The position numbers and the translations under genes were made by a program. Of a stretch of 64,000 nt of DNA, positions 46,389 through 57,261 are shown piece by piece. Origin of the DNA: Actinomucor elegans (Eukaryota > Mucoromycota > Mucoromycetes > Mucorales > Mucoraceae); the NCBI GenBank assembly GCA_026027325.1, contig JAMSLZ010000015.1:248001-312000 (forward strand), read 5' to 3'. The stretch's first letter is position 1, and every line of letters starts with the position of its first letter. Below the pieces are notes generated by a model. That model ran no database searches, was not told where the DNA came from, and saw only the letters and a list, made by a program, of their open reading frames with translations.

Positions 46389-48157
46389 TTAATAATGTAA
46401 TAACAGTAAGAAAGGACAAAAAGCCGAAAGCTCGGATCTGAAGCTTAAAAACGTTTTGCTATGGTTACACCTTTATGACAATGTCTCTTTTTATCAACTA
46501 GTTTGTATTCTCACGCGCTAACGAGAGTATATCTTCTGAGACTGACAAGTCATTTTCAGAAGATGAAAGCAGGCATCAACCTTATATTTCTTTTTCTTTT
46601 TTGTTACAAACGGATTGGCCTATAGTTTGTTGGCTGCAAGGGTGCAAGAGAAGAAACCAGGTTGACACCCATTAGCTTGCCTACCAGCCATTCGATCAAG
46701 CCAGTCTATGACTCATCATATCCACAGAAAGAGTCATTCTTGAGCTATGTGAAAAATCTTTGATGCTCAAAAAGCTGTTAATTACACTTGTTTGGCTGAG
46801 GCTCAGCATCTAATCAGCTCATTGCTCCATGCTGCATAGCGCCGCGTCCACCCACCGTGTAAATATCATCACCTGGAAATCACCCTCAGCTCTTTACATT
46901 TTTACAGTATAGATGGTGACGCTCAGTGAAAATACTCAAGATAACGGTTGATGATGCGTCCTCGACCGTCCGTTCATGAAGATACCCTTCAAATAAGAAA
47001 AGCTTGAACTGGCAATTCATTCATGAAAAAAGTCAACATTTTGAAAAATCAAGCTTTCGGACAGCACGAGCAAGTCTCGCAGGATCTACATTCTGCAACA
47101 GGAGCGTTGCCTGGCCTTCCGCGAGTCGGATTGGGGTGCCAAATGGTAGAAGGCACATATCGCTGTCATTACCATCTCGCCGAAATGTTTCATTGCATGC
47201 TTTCGTTGCTTCCACGACAGTTTTCTAAAATAACATATTATGATCTATATCTCTACCCTATCATTGTGATCTTCCCTGGTATTGGTTCATGACTTGAAAC
47301 GCACCAAGCATGACACCCAAATTATTATAGTCGCAAGGCAAATAAAACCTATCGGTTTTAATTAGTCGGTACATGCCATGGTACTTGAGATTCATTGAAA
47401 AGACTTTACATCGGCCACCTATAATGATCAAAATCGCATGAGAATCGTGTGATACTACTGGTCCATGTTCATAGCTAGAAGATATATATATATATATATA
47501 TTGGCATTGGTGGAAGGGATATAATCGTTCAGATCTACATTGACAAGGTGGAAGTAGCTATTGGCACGGTGTATAGATTATTTGACAGAATCACTTGAGG
47601 GGGTATTTGACGGTTAGTATATTTCTATTAAAAATGAAGTTAAGCAACTCAGGCTAAGCTATTTCTTGAAGTCTATCTTGAATAGATCATGCTGATATTT
47701 GAGATAACTTCTAGATTGAAATGAGTATGCGTTGTTTTTTTTCCATTTCTTCTCAATAGATATAGAGTGCATGCTCCTGGAGTATCTAAATCGCAGCAAA
47801 TAAGAATCTATTTTTAATCACAATACACCATGCTGTACCAGTACACCATTATCATGAACTGGGAATCAGTTTACTCTCGAGCCCATCGTTGTACAGGGCA
47901 TTGTTTCCACTTGGATATGCTAATAACGATGCGAATGAAATCTTCTGCATCATTCTGATTAACAATGCCTGCTACTTTAAAGCAATTGATAATGCTGGAA
48001 TGTTCAACGTGATTTTTTATATAATCGATAAATTAGGACATATACAACAAAAGAAGGCAAATTTATTTTAAAGTTTGAGTGGTAATATGACAAGACATGG
48101 AGTGTATGAGGCACAGATTTGGCCAGAACGTGTAGCCAGTTTTTCGGTAATGCAGGT

Positions 48158-48336
48158 CAGACTCAAATATGACACGATGATAAAGTGCTTGAAAATCAAC
48201 CATCATACCTTGCCTACCAAGAAGAGTTTAGTTGTAGGAATCACCCTACGCCCAGGAAGTCGAAGAAATCCCCTTCTTTACCTAGTATAAAACTAAGTAC
48301 CAACCGCGAGGCGTTTGGAATAGGTATCTGCTGCTT
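48158..48336. repeat. local repeat family R48, copy A (long form)
   Basis: This copy begins with a CAGACTCAAATATGACACGA segment, then the core CCAAGAAGAGTTTAGTTGTA, GGAATCACCCTACGCCCAGG, CCCCTTCTTTACCTAG and CCGCGAGGCGTTTGGAATAG. The same core recurs at 48461-48580 and 48710-48880 in the same orientation. The core contains an inverted repeat CCTAG...CTAGG around an A-rich loop. Confidence 0.85.
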
Positions 48337-48460
48337 GTCACGACAGAGTGGAAGTATAAGATTTAATAACCAAAAAAATAGACTGGTTCACGGTGCGAAG
48401 GACCGGATATTATCAAACAGTGGATTAATAGGCGCAATAAAAGCAAAGCAGCTCGTTCTG

Positions 48461-48580
48461 CCAAGAAGAGTTTGGTTGTAGGAATCACCCTACACCCAGG
48501 AAGTCGAGGAAATCCCCTTCTTTACCTAGCAAAAAACTAGGCACCAATCGCGAGGCGTTTGGAACAGACACCTGCTGTTT
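48461..48580. repeat. local repeat family R48, copy B (core only)
   Basis: Core-only copy, starting CCAAGAAGAGTTTGGTTGTA. Loop and arms differ slightly (CCTAGCAAAAAACTAGG) but the stem is kept. On the minus strand the core reads as VPNASRLVPSFLLGKEGDFL then DFLGVG and a stop. Confidence 0.85.
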
Positions 48581-48709
48581 GCCGCGCCTAAAAACTAAGA
48601 GCAGATACAGAAATAATAAAAGAATTAGATACATTATAAGTTGAAACAAGCTTAACATTGCCTGATAGCTAGTCAGATTGTAAAGAAAAACAGACACAAC
48701 AATGTAGAG

Positions 48710-48880
48710 CAGATTCAGATGTGACACGATGAGCAAGCTCTTCAACCATCATACCTTGCCTACCAAGAAGAGTTTGGTTGTAGGAATCACCCCACGCCCA
48801 GGAAGTCGAGGAAATCCCCTTCTTTACCTAGTATAAAACTAGGTACCAACCGCGAGGCGTTTGGAATAGGTATCTGCTGC
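48710..48880. repeat. local repeat family R48, copy C (long form)
   Basis: Long copy like A, with the CAGATTCAGATGTGACACGA lead segment, then the core with perfect CCTAGTATAAAACTAGG hairpin. Copies A and C share the lead segment that B lacks. Confidence 0.85.
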
Positions 48881-49482
48881 TATAAGGCGTATCAATCAAT
48901 AAAACAAACAAAAGGGTGCCACTGCAAGCTTTCGGGAAAAACAAAAGTCAAGGTCTACGTCAGCAATACGAAATTTAAAATACGTTGCAATAAACCTTTG
49001 AACATTGCCTTGACTGTCTTCATACAGAAATTAAGAGCTTATATGATGATAAATCAGAAAGAGAGGCGATTTATTTATTTTTTAACATTGCGACTTGAGC
49101 TCATATGCTGAATTGACCCAATTATCACCAAGAGCGACTAACCAGCGATTTATATTTGTCTGTATCGTGACACAAATTTCATTCTTTGAACAACTTATGG
49201 TTTTTGGGGAGGCTGCCTAAAAATTTGCAACTGACTATATGGTGCTCTGCATATATATATTGTATAAATGTTTTATTGATTTTAGTAATAATCACACGGC
49301 TTGGTGAGTGGTGTGCTATGATATCACTGAACTTTATATATATATTATTAAGAATTAGAACTAACATATAGGCTAAGAGTAAAACTTGCAAAGAAAAACA
49401 TGTATAGGCAGAGTAAGATTGAAATATTAAAGGCAAGATTCAGAGGATGATTGAGACCTTGGAGAGCTAATGGTGAAGTTTG

Positions 49483-49730
49483 CATACATATTAAAAGACG
49501 AGATTCATTTAATCATCCACCACTTGAGGAAGTTCAGGTCACCACTTAAAAGTCAATTAATGCAGAGTGGATACATATTAAAAAGACCTTTGATTGTTAC
49601 GAATACCATTCCTTTTGAAGTACAAATACAAAAGATACAAGCTAACTATGGTATCTTGACACACTTTAAATCAACAAATCTCCATAAAACGGTTCTAACT
49701 GATTTATTCGTTTTTTATTCAATTTTTACT
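49483..49730. repeat. dispersed ~250 bp repeat R49/53, copy 1
   Basis: Matches 53121-53384 in the same orientation over its length, with blocks such as ACCTTTGATTGTTAC, TCCTTTTGAAGTACAAATAC and CATAAAACGGTTCTAACTGA. The copies differ by many substitutions and small indels, so they are old. No coding potential is conserved. Confidence 0.75.
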
Positions 49731-50643
49731 GTAATCATGCTTAGTGCAACCATCATTATTTTCTCCATCACGTAATTGGTTGATTTAAATCTCAATGATT
49801 ATCAACAACTTTGGGCACTGGTGTAGCAGTTTTTGGTATATCCTAGAATGATAGTATTTATTCGATGATTGATAATTTGATTTCTATAATACACTGAGTT
49901 TTAATTTATCCAATGGTTTTCTTTCATCTCTACACAGTAAGGATCTAGGTAGTATGTAGTTCACGTAGCTTCTAGAAATATATATCCTATACCAATAATT
50001 AAAGGGATTCTAGAGATTTATTATAGCATAAAGATACACATATTTACTACTCATGAAAAATATATCAATTGACATAGTTCCGCAGATCAAATGTGCAATA
50101 TCAAGCTTCATGCACACTATAAAATAGATCTAGTAGTAACACCAGCTACGACAACCAGCCATTAATATTTTATTATTAAGTTCTACGTTTGAATTATTTT
50201 GGCGGGGGACACATATTCACATATGTTTCGTAACACAAGCAATTGATATATATTTCTTTGGCTGTGATACTACTCTCCACTATAAATTCAATAACAATTA
50301 TAATTATAATCACCCTTCTCTCAGTAAAAACATTTTTACATTTTATCTATTTCTCATACTACAGTATAATTAAATATTCTTAAAAACCAACAAGTGATTG
50401 GTTAGTAACTATTTCATTTATTCTAACTTTATGATACTTACATTTCTGTAGTTGGTTTTTTGTTATATCAATAAATACGCTTAATTTAGCAGTCTAAATA
50501 ACACATACAAGAACAGCTTTAAAACATCATAAAATGACGTCAATAATTATGTCACTTTTTTTCGTCAGTTAGATATTTATCATTGTATTTTTTTCTTCTT
50601 TTTTCTTCTTTTTTTTTTCTTTTCTTAAGGACGCAATAGTTGA

Positions 50644-50985
50644 CGGAGCTGCTACAATATCCACATGCTTTCAACAAGAGATGGGTTGAATGCAGTTTTG
50701 TACCCTCTACTAACTTCTTCAAGGGCTCCTGTCGGTAGTTAGGCTTGAGAACTTGTTGAATGAAGTCGTTGCCGGATATTCAACTACTGCGGTAGGGATG
50801 TAGAGGAACTATTGTTTGAAAACAACGGAGCTGCTACAATATCTACATGCTTTCAACAAGAGATAGGTTGAATGCAGTTTTGTACCCTCTGCTAACTTCT
50901 TCAAGGGCTCCTGTCGGTAGTTAGGCTTGAGAACTTGTTGAATGAAGTCGTTGCCGGATATTCAACTACTGCGGTAGGGATGCAG
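50644..50985. repeat. 182 bp-period tandem duplication with internal inverted repeat
   Basis: Two units start with CGGAGCTGCTACAATATC at 50644 and CGGAGCTGCTACAATATCT at 50826. Over the roughly 160 shared bases I count four substitutions. Each unit contains TTCAACAAG (50670-50678 in unit 1) and its inverse CTTGTTGAA (50752-50760), able to form a stem around a ~73 nt loop. G+C is clearly higher than flanking DNA. No long frame is shared. Confidence 0.85.
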
Positions 50986-52065
50986 AGAGTTTTCACTTCC
51001 TTTTTATAACAATGAAAAAAGACAAAATTGATAAGTATCCTGTTTTTTTATGATACTGTACCTGACTATTTCGTATTATTTAGGCTGACGCGTTTTACCT
51101 GCTTGACAGTACTCATAACTTTGGCTGTTTATTGGTTTGTCATAATTACTGAGAACAACTACAACTATCCAACCGTAAAACTACGTATATTTCCGATATC
51201 GTGTCTCTATGGCAAAGTTTGTTTTGGTTTACTGGTGGTGAGAAAATATTATTAAAGAAAAGGCTTAAAGCATCAATGCTAACTTGGTTATACTTTAGTA
51301 ATTTCACTGGTACTGCTTTTATGGAAAAGAGCTGTGAAGCTCATCAGATACTTTTGCAAAAACAACTTTTTCTTGTATACCCTGAAATATGAAAAAGGAC
51401 TATTATATTTGATTAAAAGGCATTGCTGCTCTCTGAAAGACTGACCAATATTCAATAATTTTTTATCTTTTCAAATGTCTCATTGCTTTTAATAATACTC
51501 AATATCACATAAATTACGTGAAGAGTGTCTTGATTTTATAACATTCCAGTGGTTATACCCCTTTAACGATGGAAACATGCACAAACATAGAAAGGAATAG
51601 AGGGTGTTCATTTATTATCATTGTACTGATCTTCACTTCGTAACAGCTATTAATTGATCGCCTTTAAACACGCTAAGATAGCCCAGAATATACTAAGTAT
51701 ACTTCTGTGGTTGAGGCTTGTTGTATGCATTCGAATTTGGGAGCATCAACAGTGTTATGAAAGAATATGTAAAAGCGTTATAAGAATACAATTAAAATCC
51801 TTCGAGCGGTCTATTGTATAGAAAGGTAAAAGATAATTCTTAGTTAACTGAATCTCTAATGGATCATAAAATCAGGCACTATATATGTTATTATCAGGTA
51901 TATAACTAGTAGTATACAATGGCCTCGGATGCAGAACTATATTGTTTGCAGGGTGGTTGTTGAGACATTTTTGTTAATAGATTACATTATGATGATGACT
52001 ATGTTTTAAGACAGAACTTATGTTATTATGTGCGAAGTCTGGTTCAGTACAAACAGGTATATATT

Positions 52066-52240
52066 AGGGTGGTTCAGATGCACTTAAATTTTGGGCCATC
52101 CTCCTATTACTTTAACACTTAACAAATATGCCCAAAACAGAGCTAATTTTCATGTTACAAGAAAGATGCTAAACGATGGCTTGACGGTGAAGCAAGTGGA
52201 CATTGCGGCAAAATTAAGATAGAAGCAGGCAATAAAGTCG
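52066..52240 (+). mobile_element. remnant of a Tc1/mariner-type DNA transposon 5' end
   Basis: AGGGTGGTTCAGATGCACTT followed by AAATTTTGGGCC resembles a Tc1/mariner terminal inverted repeat. About 100 bases later a short frame reads KMLNDGLTVKQVDIAAKLR, resembling the first helix-turn-helix of Tc1-like transposases, then stops. No catalytic domain or second terminus was found nearby. A similar CAGGGTGGTTGTTGAGACAT at about 51958 may be another end. Confidence 0.45.
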
Positions 52241-53093
52241 ATTATAACTTGGCTATAGTTCATTCAACTTAAATTGATTCATTCTAACTAACTTTTCTAG
52301 CTTGTATTTATACTCGTTGGATTGTGACTGAAGAATATTCACTTGTGTTTATATAAGAAGCACAAGAAGAACGTATATCTGTTTAAGGACTGCATCACTG
52401 TATAAGGTAATCAATGATGTTTTAGTATGTATGTGCTACAGCTAGAGCGCACGGGCCTCTAGTCTGTATGTACTTCAATTACGTGGTTATTTCACCACAG
52501 ACATAAAAGGCCAATATATAATTCTGGAGTAAACATACACAAATTATTCGTAAAAAAGTTTGTACGGCTTAAAAAATAAAAATTCATGATGTATTTAAGT
52601 GCTCAACACGTAGTGGTGGTGATGATGATTAAGTAATGTTTATTAGCAGCTAAAATTTCCCCACATACCATGTCAATCATGATATTGCGGTTATGTTCTT
52701 TTACGTTTATCTTAAACAGAGAGAGTAAACAATATATAACTGGGTAATAGAAGACTGTAAAAGTTATTATTATACATATCGGAAAGATTGAAATGTTTCC
52801 TGAGATGTTCGTAATTAGTTGGATACGTGTTTAATAAACGAGACAGAAAACAAGAGAGAGATTTATTCTACCACTGCCAGCTTTCTGTTATTAATGGGTT
52901 GGGTAGTGGTTATATAGAGTAAATATAACTAGCCACGATTACACAAGTTAACTATTCAGGTACATTTCTATTGTACTATTCTATGTATAGTTATGTCCAC
53001 TACACAGGTCCAGAGAGAGCTTTAGGTGTGTTCATTTTAAAAGACAATAAAGCGAAAGTGTTATAAAAAAAAAGTAATAAAGTAAAGGAAGTA

Positions 53094-53470
53094 CAGTGAA
53101 ACTCACATATAACACTCGGCATATATGTTAAAAAAGACGGGCTCATTTAACCATTCAGCAAAAGAGGGAGTTTTGGACCACCGCTGAAAAGATAATTAAT
53201 GTAGAATGAACATAGATTAAAACGACCTTTGATTGTTACTAAGAGACCATTTCCTTTGAAGTATTATAAATACAAGAGATACAAGCTAGATAGAAAAACT
53301 AAACAAACTTTAATTCACTTTGAATCAATAAAACCCCATAAAACGGTTCTAACTGATTCACTCGCTTTTTATTCAATTTTTACCGCACAACAAATTGTCA
53401 GCGAAAGTTCGAGAGCAATTCCTTTGGTCCCCGAACAATGCCTCGAACTAAGGGTCGCTTTAGTCCTTTG
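53094..53470. mobile_element. possible pogo-like non-autonomous element including R49/53 copy 2
   Basis: CAGTGAAACTCACATATAAC at 53094 resembles pogo/Tigger terminal repeats. The 53121-53384 segment repeats 49483-49730. After it comes GAAAGTTCGAGAGCAATTCC and CGAACTAAGGGTCGCTTTAG. I could not match the two ends as perfect inverted repeats, so the element boundaries and class are uncertain. Confidence 0.3.
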
Positions 53471-53726
53471 GCACCTTCTGAAACAAAACGACGCAAACTA
53501 TACCATACTTAGCAATCATAACTTCTAGCACCTTTCAGATAGAATTAAGAATAATATATATCATGTATTAATTTAAAAGAAAACAACAACTAAAAAAAAA
53601 TATCACCATTCTAAAACTACATTATTTTATTCTTCTCTTATTGGATAATATTAATCTCAGCTCGTCACGTGATCTAGTTTATTAATAGTATAATTTATAT
53701 TTTATATAAAATACACAGCCAAGTAA

Positions 53727-53799
53727 GCCTTCTTGGCTCAGTTGGCAGAGCGTCTGCCTAGTAAGCAGAAGGTCATCAGTTCGATTCTGATAGAAGGCA
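53727..53799 (+). tRNA. tRNA-Thr (anticodon AGT), intronless
   Basis: The 73-nt sequence folds as a cloverleaf. The acceptor stem GCCTTCT pairs with AGAAGGC, with discriminator A. The D arm has GGCTCAGTTGGCAGAGC. The anticodon stem TCTGC/GCAGA holds the 7-nt loop CTAGTAA, so the anticodon is AGT (read as IGU, Thr). The T arm ATCAGTTCGATTCTGAT contains the B box GTTCGATTC. Downstream T runs (TTTATTTTTTTG...) form the RNA polymerase III terminator. It is the only tRNA I found in the window and sits isolated in a gene desert with transposon remnants. Confidence 0.95.
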
Positions 53800-55362
53800 T
53801 TTATTTTTTTGTTTTTTTTCGTGAAGCATTTTTGATGGATGCTTTGATATTAGGCCTGCATGGGTCGATATGCAATAGCAGCACCATGGCAGAAAGAGGG
53901 TAGTTCATCTTTCTGTGATGTGAGGTACACACGTTCTTTGTGTGTACCATTTTTAATTAATATAAATATCAATTGTATCTTGGAATAATAAAGAGTATAT
54001 TTTATCTCATATATAATCTTTTGTACACATTTATTGGAATCAACTATAAAACATATATCTCGGCACACGTCAGTATGAATCAGAGGCCATCATACTAGTG
54101 CAACAATAATAGCTATAAACCAACGAGAACGTGCTTAGTAAAAGGTATGCTTCGTTGATAGATGAAACACTCAATTTGAATTAGTTTATGTAATAATTTA
54201 TTATTTAAAAATAACAAGAAAAGGAACCATGATGTATATCATGCATGACAATGCCAACCATGAAATAAATTAAAAGAGTTTTCTTAAAATACAGCTTTAT
54301 GAACTAGTGGAATAAAATTCATGTTGGATGTATCTTAAATAACTTGACACGTTCGCTATAAAGCTTTGTATTTAATACTTTGGATCATAAATAACCAAAG
54401 ATGGGTTGATATAGACATTCATATAGGCTTGAAAAAACTTTGTTGGCTTGGATGCTGTACTTGTAGATCAAGAATATCTGGGGTATCCTTTTCTTTCATT
54501 CGAATATGAATAGCAAGAGGGTATTAAAACACAAAATGTATTTCGGCAGTGTCTATAATGAGTCTCCTTGGGCACCAAATGATGTAAACGTCATATTGCT
54601 TCTTCAATATGATCAAGTTCCATTGGTAAGATGGTAGCGATATATAATCTGTTATATTCTAAGAAAAAAGAACAGATATTTTATATCAAAAAAAAAAAAA
54701 ATGCAATAAAAATGGAGATATTATCAATATAATTAGAATAATCGAACTTACTGCAATCGTAACAAGGTCAAATCGTAACAAGGTCAAGAATGTCGCTACA
54801 CTACAAATGCCGTTTATCGTAAAGTTTTTAATGCATAATCTTTTATAATAAAGCCACAATCCACATATATTAATTGTAAAAATATTATGAGTTGTAATAT
54901 GTAAAAAATACTGTCTTCTAGAAAATTTTGAAAAATGAAGTTTTCCGAAATTTACCGCATTTTTTTTAACTGTTCTAGGTCTCTAAATCCACCTCGGCCA
55001 GATATAAAAACTGATTAATGGTTCATGCTTATAATAAGCTACTGCATCTATAAGTACCTTTATTAATAGAGATATAATGCACTCTGGTGTTCATGGCCAG
55101 TAGCAATAAATAATATATCACAGTGTCTTCATTTCGAGATCTCTCGACCAATTTCAGACAAATGTCAAGTTTGGTTATTTGGTCATTCAGGATCCGTTTA
55201 CATGATCATACTAAAGAGTATCGGACGTTTTTATCAAAATCTTGCATAACTGATGGGTGTCAATTTTGACAGCCGAGAGGTTCTGATCTCCGAAATATAA
55301 AAAAAGAAAATCCACCGGGGTTCCTCTTTGTCTTTTTCTCGAAACCATTTACGCATTCCGCC

Positions 55363-57219
55363 ATGCTTTCACTCAGACACAAGTCTACAAGTTTATTGCT
55401 ATGTAAAAGATACTTTTCTCTTGATGTAAATCTCGAATGACACATTTCCATGCTCGATTCTTATACCAACTACTTGTTTTCAGGGCCGAAACAGACTCTC
55501 CAACAAGTTTATTCCTGTCACCAAGGACAAAAACTCAGACTTAACCAGTCATGCCATGTTACTGAAAGCAGGGTTTATCCGACAAGTGAGTTATTCGTTT
55601 TGAAGGAGGGGGAAAAAAAGAAAAAAAAAAGACTGTATTCTAACCTTGACCATAGAGTGGTGCTGGCATATACTCACTTTTACCACTTGGTTTGAGAACT
55701 ATTGAGAAAATTGAGCGCATTATTGATGAAGAAATGCAAGCTATTGGCAGCGAGAAGCTATCCTTGCCTATGTTACTTAATCCAGATGGCTGGAAAAAGA
55801 CAGGACGCTGGGATGGAGCCCAAGGAGAAGTAAGAAAGTTAAAAAGCTAATATATATAGATATATCAATGCTAATGCATCTGTCTAGTTTTTCCGCCTCA
55901 AAGATAGAAAAGAGGCTGATCTTTTACTAGCTCCTACACACGAAGAAGAGATCACGCAACTAGTTGCTAATGAGTTACGTACTGCCAAGCAACTGCCTAT
56001 TCGTTTATATCAGATTGGTCGCAAATATCGTGATGAACTTCGACCTCGAGCGGGTCTCTTGCGTGGCCGAGAATTCATCATGAAAGATCTTTATTCATTT
56101 GACGCAACACAAGAGGATGCTTATGCTACCTATGACCAAGTGGGTGCTGCCTACCGTCGTATTTTTGAGCGTATCGGTGTCCCATTCGTCGTAGCCGAAG
56201 CTGATAGCGGCAATATCGGTGGATCCAAGTCGCACGAGTACCATTTGATCTCAAAAGTTGGCGAAGACACTTTATTGACTTGTAAGTCGTGTGGCTATAC
56301 AGCCAACGAAGAACTAGCTATTGGTACAATAGATCAGGGACCTGTAGTTGAGCATACATATGTGCGTTTCAGCGGCCTCAATGCCACAGAAGACGGCACA
56401 GTACAAGGATTTGGTACCGTCATCACGCCAGAAAGACGACCAGCCAACTTGCTAAAAGTACAAAAGACATTGAGCGATTACCTCAAGAAGCATGGACAGA
56501 TGAGCGACAAGGCCACCATCGAGCTTCAAGTGCTTCCTTCTTACAACGAATCCGATACTGAGCATCATGTACTTGTAGACGATGCTGTTGCTGGTGTTGA
56601 TATTGAAGAGGGGTCTATTACGCATAAACGCGATCATTTCAGATTAGCACAAAGTGGAGATTTATGCGGCCAATGTAAATCTCAAGGAATGGATAGTGTT
56701 AAAGCTATTGAGTGCGGTCATACGTTTTATCTAGGCACCAAGTACTCAAAGACATTAGATTGTGGGTTTAGGGAAGGCAATCAAAAGGGAGACAAGATGC
56801 CAGCCGAGATGGGTTGCTATGGTATTGGTATCTCGCGGTTATTAGCAGCAGTAGCTGAGGCATGTTATGACGATAGAGGCATAGCATGGCCTCATTCATT
56901 AGCTCCTTATAGTGTCTGCATTGTAACTACTGATGATCGTAAGCAAGAGTTTAAGGATTTGGCTGAAACAGTGTACGATGCGTTACAAAAACATGGCTAT
57001 CAAGGTGACGTTGTGATTGATGATCGTCGATCTGGATTTGGTGCCAAGATGAAGGATGCAGAGCTGGTTGGATATCCTTATACTGTCATTATTGGGCCCA
57101 AGGCATTAGGAAAAGACCGTTTAGTTGAAGTACATGACCGTGTACAAGGAGAATCAAGCTTAAGAAAGGAAATAGAGCTTGGATTATTATTAAAGGAAAA
57201 TAAAAGCGTAGAGTTTTAA
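55363..57219 (+). CDS. PARS2: mitochondrial prolyl-tRNA synthetase
   Basis: A bacterial-type class II prolyl-tRNA synthetase that charges mitochondrial tRNA(Pro). Exons 55363-55425, 55484-55585, 55656-55829 and 55888-57219 join in frame to 556 residues. Exon 1 encodes an Arg/Lys/Ser/Leu-rich presequence (MLSLRHKSTSLLLCKRYFSL) expected for mitochondrial import, placed by a GTAAAT donor. The HAMLLKAGFI and IYSLLPLGLRTI segments are typical. Motif 2 is IGRKYRDELRPRAGLLRGRE (about residue 160). An insertion region between motifs 2 and 3 is present but the editing site is probably reduced. Motif 3 is MGCYGIGISRLLAAVAE. The anticodon-binding domain with VVIDDRRSGFGAKMKDAELV follows. It is convergent with the Ysc84 gene, stops 42 bp apart. 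Confidence 0.94.
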
Positions 57220-57261
57220 CATGTTTTTATATATATATATACAAAAAAAAAAAAGGTATAA

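Larger units (their letters stand above)
46389..55362. other. 9 kb gene desert with repeats, transposon remnants and one tRNA
   Basis: No protein gene is supported across this stretch. It holds a GC-richer fragment at 47030-47220, a (TA)10 microsatellite near 47480-47500, a threefold repeat at 48158-48880, a dispersed 250 bp repeat at 49483-49730 and 53121-53384, a 182 bp tandem duplication at 50644-50985, a Tc1/mariner remnant near 52066, tRNA-Thr at 53727, and ~70 bp elements at 54988-55195. The remaining sequence is AT-rich with only AT-driven short open frames. Confidence 0.6.

Noticed and set aside
47033..47215. GC-richer minus-strand ORF of 60 codons (ends LLLQNVDPARLARAVRKLDF)
   Set aside because: Composition suggests former coding DNA, perhaps from a mobile element, but it has no recognised domain, start context or flanking exons. 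Too weak to call as a gene.
51028..51392. Overlapping hydrophobic ORFs (75 and 63 codons)
   Set aside because: Composition is Phe/Ile/Leu/Tyr-rich as expected from AT-rich DNA; there is no domain, and the two frames overlap out of phase.
54755..54786. Two tandem copies of AATCGTAACAAGGTCA, resembling the 3' end of 18S rRNA (TCGTAACAAGG)
   Set aside because: The match is only about 11 bases, and the flanks show no helix 44/45 or ITS sequence. It is best seen as a short 16 bp tandem duplication, not an rDNA fragment.
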